Assembly: GCA_021736645.1 (NCBI GenBank)
Contig: JAIPFM010000021.1
Span: forward strand, 1 to 38,708
From: Phycisphaerae bacterium
GTDB taxonomy: Bacteria; Planctomycetota; Phycisphaerae; Sedimentisphaerales; Anaerobacaceae
Length of the DNA: 38,708 bases
Reading direction: 5' to 3'
Translations under genes and position numbers: made by a program
Notes under the pieces: generated by a model
What the model was told of the DNA's origin: nothing
The model's database searches: none
Seen by the model: the letters and a program-made list of their open reading frames with translations, nothing else
Shown here: in pieces, positions 33,085-38,708 of the stretch
Layout of the letters: every line of letters starts with the position of its first letter
Numbering within the stretch: position 1 is the stretch's first letter

Positions 33085-35456
33085 AGGCCCGGAACCCCTG
33101 ACTCACCGGCATTCGGGGGCGTCACCGGATCAATGTCAAAGAAGGCTGTGAGTTGAACATCGCCTGAAAATTTGACCTTGATCTCCGGTGTCTCGTACCG
33201 GATCGACTGTACCGGGACTGCAGCCTGGCCGGGCAAGGCCCTGCGGACGCCCAGGCTCGAAAAGCGGCTCCGGGCTGATTTACTCATGGTGTATTCAATC
33301 TCCCAGTGCGAAAACATGTACCCCGGTGCAGGCGTCGCCTGGACCACCACGGGAACGCCCTTGAAGTACACGCCCTGAAATCCATCCGGCAATGGCCTGT
33401 GATTGATCTCCAGTGTACCGGATCCCGCGTCACTCAGATGGAGACCGACCCTGGAAGTCCCGGTCAGATCGAAATGCTCGACAAAATGACGTGTGGTATA
33501 GGCAGGTCGTTCCATGGCAAAGAGACGCATCTCGTCCACGTTCTGTTCCCAGCTTGACACTGAATTGAACGTGGGACTCTGCCAGGTCTCCAGGGCATCG
33601 GGGTCCTTTTGGCCTCCCCACCTCTCAATGTGCCGAAAGATTTCAGAGGCCAGGGCCCCCTGCATCCGGTCAATGATACCCAGGAGACGATCGGGATGGA
33701 AGGTGGTATTCATGTGATAGGCATAGCGCTGTATAAACTCATGGCGGAAATCCTCATTGTCCAGCAGGTTTCTGAACAGACGGGTTGACCATTCCGGATT
33801 GGGCCAGCTCGGCCCCAGGGCCGTGGTCGTCTTGTCGATCATATTCTCGCTGGTGGACCAGGTCATGAAGCACTGATCCATATCATAGTTGACCCATCGC
33901 CACCTTGAAAAGGGACCTGTATTGGCCCGCCAGAACTTGATATTGTTGCCCGGCCAGTCCCTCTCTGCCAGATAGATGTGGCCGATCTGGTAATCGATGT
34001 ACTGGTCAATGTCTACCTGGGCCTTGATGACTTCATAGTGGCTGGGATCGGCCATATCATGGGTCTCGGCGTAGTCCACCATGGCCTGATAGCCTGCATC
34101 GGACCCGGACACGACCGCACCGTTTCCCTGAAGAAGGTTGACCTCATCCGGATTGACACCAAAGTTGCCAGCCGCATAGTGCTCGTTGACCTTTTCACGC
34201 AGATTGTGGATGCCCCAGTACTGACCATTGAGAAACAGGACGACCGGGCGATAGGCCTGGATGTCGACGTCCATGAATTCCTTCAGCACGGTCTGTGACA
34301 GGGCATCGCGAAACAGGGTCAGCACCTGATCATCCGCGGAACTCCTCAGGATAAAGGATTCGAAAGACTCTATGTCCTTGTCCGGAAAGAGTGGGTAGTC
34401 AAAGACCCCCTTGCCATAGGCGCGGCGGGCAAACAGGGCCAGGGACTTCTGAGGAAAGCGGTGACGCGAACACCCCCCAAAGATCTTGACACCGGCCTGC
34501 TGATTGAACGCCAATGCGCCGTCCATCTCGTACAGCTCGATGTTCACCGGGCGTTCCCAGTCCTGCTTCAGATTGCGGATGGCAGCGTCACAGTATCCCC
34601 CTGTGCCGTTCGTGCCTGTGACATAGATGCCTCTCTCGTCACTGAAGAAATTGTCCGGGTCCGTGACAATGGACATGAAGGGCAGATTGATCTCTTCATC
34701 CATGAAATAGGTGTGCGTCGCGACCTCACTGGGCGCCAGATGCCTCGCATAGCCTATGGCACGGACGGCCACAGTACGGTCCAGGACCATCGGACCCTGA
34801 TACCGTACGGCCTGGTCATCCGGGGGCGTGCCGTCCAGGGACACGTAGATGTCGAACTGATCCGCATTCAGGAAGCTGAGCACCTGAGGGCTCGAATAAA
34901 ATCCTCCGGTGATGGAAAAGAGCGGCTTGGGTGTGATGTCCGCAAGGTAGGCGGTGTCATTGGCACTGCCCGGTGTGGGCAGTTCATAAAAACCCCACTG
35001 CGTGTCACTGTGCGCAAGGCGCCCGTACGACATGTCGTCCTGCTGCGCACCAAAGGTCAACGAATTGACGAGCACACCGTCCCAGGTAAACAGGCCCAGT
35101 TGCTCCCCTGCCCTGTTCAGTCTGAAATTCGTGTGCAGCCCCACATCCTCACCGTCCGCCCACACCAGGAGGAAGCCTGCCCCGCGAATCAGGGTGCCGG
35201 TCGGAATCCGCCACTTCAGGGGATCGTCCAGATCATCCGTCAGATAATGGCCGCTCAGATCGATGTCCTGATCTGTGGTATTGCAGAGTTCGATCCAGTC
35301 GGAGTATTCGCCATAGTCAGGGTCCCTGATTTGTCCCTGGTTGGCAGCAAGAAACTCGTTGATCAGGACATCGGGCTGCTGCCCGCCGGCTATGATGTGA
35401 CCGGTCAACAGAATGAGTAAAGTCAAAATCAAGTGCGTACGCCTGTGCAAGCCCAT
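33081..35456 (-). CDS. Secreted CotH-type protein with lamin-tail domain
   Basis: A 791-residue exported protein. A signal peptide (RRTHLILTLLILLTGHIIAG) precedes a lamin-tail domain at about 27-140 (LINEFLAANQG, SDWIELCNTT). A chitobiase C-terminal-like beta domain follows at about 180-245. A CotH domain lies at about 255-590 (KSLALFARRAYG, LFLNGQYWGIHNLREKVNEH, VNYDMDQCF). CotH proteins are atypical kinases; the last string holds the expected metal-binding Asp pair. The C terminus resembles a divergent InlB-type repeat (PAPGYMFSHWE, VQLTAFFDID). The start at 35456 is inferred from the signal peptide and from a TATAAT at 35506-35511, which would place initiation after the upstream in-frame ATGs; its AGGAGA is only about 1 nt away. 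It is probably extracellular or surface bound. Confidence 0.88.
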   Translation of the reverse strand: MGLHRRTHLILTLLILLTGHIIAGGQQPDVLINEFLAANQGQIRDPDYGEYSDWIELCNTTDQDIDLSGHYLTDDLDDPLKWRIPTGTLIRGAGFLLVWADGEDVGLHTNFRLNRAGEQLGLFTWDGVLVNSLTFGAQQDDMSYGRLAHSDTQWGFYELPTPGSANDTAYLADITPKPLFSITGGFYSSPQVLSFLNADQFDIYVSLDGTPPDDQAVRYQGPMVLDRTVAVRAIGYARHLAPSEVATHTYFMDEEINLPFMSIVTDPDNFFSDERGIYVTGTNGTGGYCDAAIRNLKQDWERPVNIELYEMDGALAFNQQAGVKIFGGCSRHRFPQKSLALFARRAYGKGVFDYPLFPDKDIESFESFILRSSADDQVLTLFRDALSQTVLKEFMDVDIQAYRPVVLFLNGQYWGIHNLREKVNEHYAAGNFGVNPDEVNLLQGNGAVVSGSDAGYQAMVDYAETHDMADPSHYEVIKAQVDIDQYIDYQIGHIYLAERDWPGNNIKFWRANTGPFSRWRWVNYDMDQCFMTWSTSENMIDKTTTALGPSWPNPEWSTRLFRNLLDNEDFRHEFIQRYAYHMNTTFHPDRLLGIIDRMQGALASEIFRHIERWGGQKDPDALETWQSPTFNSVSSWEQNVDEMRLFAMERPAYTTRHFVEHFDLTGTSRVGLHLSDAGSGTLEINHRPLPDGFQGVYFKGVPVVVQATPAPGYMFSHWEIEYTMSKSARSRFSSLGVRRALPGQAAVPVQSIRYETPEIKVKFSGDVQLTAFFDIDPVTPPNAGESGVPGL

Positions 35457-35618
35457 TCTCCTGGTTGGAACATCCTGATGGTCAAGAGTTAAAACAGTTC
35501 GAACCATTATACACATTGGAGGCCCCAAAACCTAGGCCTGTGTTGGAGAATCCCCTTGTCGGCTCCAGACGAGAATTGGCGTTCCCCTAGGGATTTAACA
35601 ACTTTGCGCGGGCCAAGG

Positions 35619-35662
35619 GTTGCTGGTTGCTGGTTGCTGGCTATAAGCCTTCAGCCATCAGC
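35619..35662. repeat. GTTGCTG triplet array with GCT-rich tail
   Basis: TTGCTGG occurs three times in tandem, then GCTATAAGCC and TTCAGCCATCAGC. It directly adjoins the partial 33-mer on one side and the 94-bp repeat copy B on the other. Confidence 0.5.
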
Positions 35663-35667
35663 AGACC

Positions 35668-35761
35668 GAGTCCCACGCCTGTGGGGTGGATCGGATTCGG
35701 CGGCAGAAGCTTGCTCACAGAGCCGAAGCCGGTTCGCCCCACACAAGGTCCGACAGGACCG
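35668..35761 (-). repeat. 94-bp dispersed repeat, copy B (inverted)
   Basis: Reverse-complement copy of 31320-31413, ungapped over 94 nt with 74 identities by my count. The two inverted copies bracket the DUF6930-like, 63-residue and CotH genes. Confidence 0.75.
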
Positions 35762-35940
35762 CCCCGCCGTCTCGGCCGGTCTGCGTGGGACAGACGTGCG
35801 AATACAGCGTCGTTCAATTAGTCTTTGACTGTTAGCTGTTTTTTATTAGTGTCAATTTGTGAAGATTCGTGGATGAAGTTGTTTTCATTTTCTCTGTGGC
35901 CTCCGTGATCTCGCCCCTGGGGCCAGGCGTGCGAGACAGG

Positions 35941-35987
35941 CTTGGCAGTTGGCTATTGGCTGTCAGCTCTCAGTGATCAGCTATTTG
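35941..35987. repeat. TTGGCTATTGGCTG-type short-repeat array
   Basis: TTGGCAGTTGGCTATTGGCTG followed by TCAGCTCTCAGTGATCAGCT. It is the same style as the arrays at 31131 and 35619. Confidence 0.4.
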
Positions 35988-36185
35988 GAACGCTGCGCGT
36001 GCTGGTTCAATAGACCCCTCGGTGCCTCGGCGTGACAGAGTCGGGTCGTGGGTTCATTGAGGCGCGTCAGCCTCTTACCTTCTTAGCTTCCCAGTTTCTT
36101 CTTCGCATCTCCGTACGCCAGTGGCTTTGTTCGTTTTTTTCCTTTGCGTTTTCTTCTAACTTTGCGCGAGCAAGACCGATGACGA

Positions 36186-37439
36186 TTAATCCTCCAAAGA
36201 ATGAATCACCAGGCCGGAACGGAGCTTGGGTTCGAACCAGGTGGTCTTGGGGGGCATGATATTGCCGGAGTCGGCAATATTGATAAGCTGCTCCATGGAC
36301 ACAGCGTACAGGGCAAAGGCCACCTTCATCTCGCCGGAGTCCACACGTTTTTTGAGTTCGCCCAGGCCGCGAATACCACCGACAAAGTCGATGCGCTGCG
36401 ACGTGCGCAGGTCGTCAATGCCCAGGATCTTGTCCAGCACTAGATTCGACAGGATCGTGACATCCAGGATGCCAATGGGATCATTATCATCGTATGTCCC
36501 TGCCTTGGCAGTGAGCCTGTACCACTGGCCGGACAGGTACATGCTGAATTCATGCAGTCTGGCGGGCCTGTAAATCTCAGGGCCGATCTTCTCCACGTCA
36601 AAAGACTCAGTCAGCCTGTCCAGCAGATCCGCGTCAGACAGACCATTGAGGTCCCTGACCACGCGATTGTAATCAATGATCTGCAACTGGGTATCAGGGA
36701 AATGTACAGCCATGAAAAAGTTGTATGCCTCTCTGCCCGTGTGATTGGGATTCTGTGTCTTCTTTTCCAGACCGATTCGGGCTGCTGCGGCTGTACGGTG
36801 ATGGCCGTCCGCCACGTAGGTGGCAGGCACCTTCGTGGCAAACAGGGATTCAAGCTGCTGATTCACAGCCGCATCGTCAATCACCCAGAACTGATGCCCG
36901 AATCCATCCTCAGCCACAAAATCCACATCCGCCTTGCGGCCCTTGACAATGCCGTCCACGATCGCATCGATCTCGGGCACGGCCTTGTACGCACAGAATA
37001 CGGGTTCGATATTGGCGTTGAGATAGCGCGTCAGGATCATACGATCCTCTTCCTTGTCCGGACGCGTGAGTTCATGCTTTTTGATGATGCCCTGGTGGTA
37101 ATCTTCACAGGAAGCAGCGCCCACAATGCCGTACTGAGTGCGTCCGTTCATGGTCTGCGCATAGATGTAGAAGCGTGCCTCGCCATCCTGCACCAGCCAC
37201 CCCCTGGCCTGAAAAGCCTGATAGCTGGCCACAGCCTGTTCGTACACTCGATCCGAATGGATGTCCGTGCCGGCTGGGCAATCAATCTCTGCACGCGTAA
37301 TGTGGAGCAGGGAACAGGCCTTGCCCTCTGCCATTACAGCGGCCTCGTCACTGTTCATCACATCGTACGGCAGGCAGGCCACGTCCCTGGCCATGTCAAC
37401 GGGCGGACGGAGTCCTGGAAACGGTTTAATCTGAGCCAT
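36186..37439 (-). CDS. DUF1015 family protein
   Basis: A 417-residue cytoplasmic protein of the DUF1015 (COG4198) family. The N terminus IKPFPGLRPPVDMARDVACL, the CLPYDVMNSDEA segment, KKHELTRPDKEEDR and the VADGHHRTAAAAR motif (about 210-220) are all standard. The DGHHR motif also occurs in ParB/SerK-like enzymes, so a phosphotransfer activity is possible but not shown. Length is usual. The ATG at 37439 matches the family start; AAAGGTG about 11 nt upstream is a modest ribosome site. A longer frame from a TTG at 37481 is less likely. No linked pathway genes are seen. Confidence 0.92.
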   Translation of the reverse strand: MAQIKPFPGLRPPVDMARDVACLPYDVMNSDEAAVMAEGKACSLLHITRAEIDCPAGTDIHSDRVYEQAVASYQAFQARGWLVQDGEARFYIYAQTMNGRTQYGIVGAASCEDYHQGIIKKHELTRPDKEEDRMILTRYLNANIEPVFCAYKAVPEIDAIVDGIVKGRKADVDFVAEDGFGHQFWVIDDAAVNQQLESLFATKVPATYVADGHHRTAAAARIGLEKKTQNPNHTGREAYNFFMAVHFPDTQLQIIDYNRVVRDLNGLSDADLLDRLTESFDVEKIGPEIYRPARLHEFSMYLSGQWYRLTAKAGTYDDNDPIGILDVTILSNLVLDKILGIDDLRTSQRIDFVGGIRGLGELKKRVDSGEMKVAFALYAVSMEQLINIADSGNIMPPKTTWFEPKLRSGLVIHSLED

Positions 37440-37514
37440 AGGTCTATTCACACCTTTATATGGATATTCCAGTTTCAGCAAAAACGGGTACTATAGCATG
37501 GCCCGGCCCGATGT

Positions 37515-37598
37515 TCAACTGGCATCCTCGGTCTTTCTATTCACCACCCAATTCTCAATCTCCTCAGGCAACTGCCAATTGAACTTGCGACGCGACAT
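37515..37598 (-). CDS. 27-residue ORF, possible N-terminal gene fragment
   Basis: ATG at 37598 with AGGTGGG about 4-10 nt upstream, and TGA at 37515-37517. The product starts MSRRKFNWQLPEEIENW. It looks like the N terminus of a small conserved protein in which a longer basic and hydrophobic part normally follows LPEEIE; I cannot name it with certainty. It may be a decayed remnant or a true micro-ORF between the GH97 gene (stop 37662) and the DUF1015 gene. Confidence 0.35.
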   Translation of the reverse strand: MSRRKFNWQLPEEIENWVVNRKTEDAS

Positions 37599-37661
37599 AG
37601 ATCCCACCTTTCAAAAAGCCGAAGTATATCCTCAATCACCGGGTTGTCAGAGTGCGTAGTA

Positions 37662-38708
37662 CTACTCCGTATACTGCGTGGGCAGATTGAACTTCCCCAC
37701 AAAGCCCCCACCAGGCTCCAGGTCCAGGGAGAGACGCTGTCCGGTTTTGACTGTGCGGCCCGCTTCAAGGCGACTGGCAAAGCGCGACCCGGAACCGTCG
37801 TGGTACAGCGCGGCCAGATAGTCCCCTGCCCCGAGAAATCCAAGATCGAGTTCGTAGTGGGCCTGCCTGTCCTGGCAATTCAGCAGGGCCACATACCAGT
37901 CCCGGCCCGAGCGTCTGGCAAAGGCCACGAACCGGCCGATCGTGGACCCGGGCAGCACCAAGGTCTCATCCCACACCGGCGGCATGGTGCGCACGAGACT
38001 CAGAAAGGGGCTTTCCAGATACGCCTCAGGATGGTCCGGCCAGCAGATAAACGGCGACGTGTAGATCACGGCCGTGGCCATCTGGAACACGGCCGTGGTA
38101 TTCTTGAGGTACTTGTGACGTACATAGCCGGGCAGGAAGTCACCGTGTCCAGCGACCATGCGAGAAAAAGGCAGGGCCCCGTAGTGCGTCAGCGGCAGCT
38201 TGTCCCAGAGTACGTATTCCTGCTCGCGCAGGCCTTCCTGTGTGATCTCGTGCGGCCAGGTGCGTGCCTCGCCCGTGGGTTTGTTGGCCCCGTGAAAACT
38301 GACCATGAGCTGGTTCTCAGCGGTTTCACGCAGGATGGCTTCATACACGCCGATCATGTCCCTGGATTCGGAATCAAAGAAATCGATCTTCACGCCCTTG
38401 ACACCGGCCTCTTTACACTGGCGAAAGAAGGCCCGGCGTACCTCGGGATCTGTGAGGCCGGGGCCATCGTCGCGTCCCTCGGGATACGCGTTCCAAACCA
38501 GGATATCCACGTTCTTTGCAGCCCCGTATTGGCAGAGTTCCTTGAGACGCGCCCAGAGGTCACCCCCGTCACTGAGAAAGCCCCACTTCTCCGTGCGCCA
38601 ACCGCCGTCGACCAGGAGATATTCACAGTTCATGGCAGCACACATATCCACAAACCACTTCTGTCGATGCCACTGGGCCCCGTCATTCATGAACACGGCC
38701 CAGGTAAT
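37662..38708 (-). CDS. GH97 family glycoside hydrolase, 5' end outside window
   Basis: 348 C-terminal residues are present and the frame is open through the right edge, so the N-terminal beta domain and part of the barrel are missing. Family strings are clear: EYLLVDGGW, GVKIDFFDSESRDMI, VSFHGANKPTGEARTWPHEI, YGALPFSRMVAGHGDFLPGY. GH97 enzymes hydrolyse alpha-glucosides or alpha-galactosides. The Asp in VKIDFF is where retaining members (alpha-galactosidase type) have their nucleophile, which suggests the retaining subgroup; this is inference without the full protein. A C-terminal beta-sandwich follows (YVALLNCQDRQAHYELDLGF). Export cannot be judged because the N terminus is absent. Confidence 0.9.
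   Translation of the reverse strand: MTWAVFMNDGAQWHRQKWFVDMCAAMNCEYLLVDGGWRTEKWGFLSDGGDLWARLKELCQYGAAKNVDILVWNAYPEGRDDGPGLTDPEVRRAFFRQCKEAGVKGVKIDFFDSESRDMIGVYEAILRETAENQLMVSFHGANKPTGEARTWPHEITQEGLREQEYVLWDKLPLTHYGALPFSRMVAGHGDFLPGYVRHKYLKNTTAVFQMATAVIYTSPFICWPDHPEAYLESPFLSLVRTMPPVWDETLVLPGSTIGRFVAFARRSGRDWYVALLNCQDRQAHYELDLGFLGAGDYLAALYHDGSGSRFASRLEAGRTVKTGQRLSLDLEPGGGFVGKFNLPTQYTE

Larger units (their letters stand above)
35457..36185. other. Repeat-rich intergenic region
   Basis: No credible gene is found in 729 bp. It has a TATAAT for the CotH gene (35506-35511), a partial 33-mer match (35609-35621) and GCTG arrays (35619-35662, 35941-35987). It also holds copy B of the 94-bp repeat (35668-35761) and two AACTTTGCGCG-type strings (near 35600 and 36158). 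Short phrases such as CTCTGTGGCCTCCGTG also occur. Several frames open through it have no motif support. Confidence 0.6.

Noticed and set aside
34461-35420. 319-codon plus-strand frame
   Set aside because: Antisense shadow of the CotH gene, which has clear domains and a signal peptide.
36552-37496. 314-codon plus-strand frame
   Set aside because: Antisense to the DUF1015 gene, which shows all its family motifs.

Overview
The window reads as chromosome of a Gram-negative bacterium. It holds a TonB-dependent outer-membrane receptor, periplasmic sensor domains, a FliA/WhiG-type sigma factor, a prepilin carrying a LamG domain, secreted lamin-tail and CotH proteins, a DUF1015 protein and a GH97 glycosidase. 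That mix suits the PVC group (Planctomycetota, Phycisphaerae-like). Desulfobacterota or Omnitrophota cannot be excluded, because no ribosomal or tRNA gene is present to decide. Taxonomy here is inference.

Layout. Position 1-447 is the start of a sigma factor (minus strand, cut by the window edge). From 640 to 26331 nearly everything is phosphotransfer signalling. Three minus-strand pairs put a HisKA_3-type kinase before a NarL-type regulator: 1308-3032 with 640-1290, 3838-6078 with 3194-3841, and 25081-26331 with 24692-25084. The second pair is preceded by an overlapping 50-codon ORF, and the third regulator has lost its DNA-binding domain. A plus-strand dCACHE hybrid kinase and a single receiver follow (6754-10614). 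Opposite them runs a minus-strand series from 23954 down to 10648: TonB receptor, YfiR-like protein, CHASE8/GAF hybrid kinase, CheY-like receiver, second membrane hybrid kinase, soluble hybrid kinase with a deleted catalytic core, and LamG prepilin.

The central series is the most system-like part. By analogy with Pseudomonas YfiBNR, where periplasmic YfiR represses the CHASE8 protein YfiN, a signal at the outer membrane or periplasm could be passed by YfiR to the CHASE8 kinase and enter an HPt/receiver relay. No DNA-binding, cyclase or other output domain is encoded in 6754-23954, so the output must lie elsewhere or act by protein contact.

From 26590 onward the content is ordinary accessory and housekeeping material: a secreted lamin-tail protein, an FKBP_N-cyclophilin fusion, a SHOCT/DUF4870 membrane protein, a hotdog thioesterase, a DUF6930-like protein, a 63-residue ORF, a CotH-type secreted protein, a DUF1015 protein and the 3' part of a GH97 gene. 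The gaps between these genes carry dispersed repeats: an identical 33-bp hairpin unit in two places, a 94-bp element in two inverted copies, and short GGCT/GCTG-rich arrays. I saw no tRNA, rRNA, CRISPR array, insertion sequence or phage gene.
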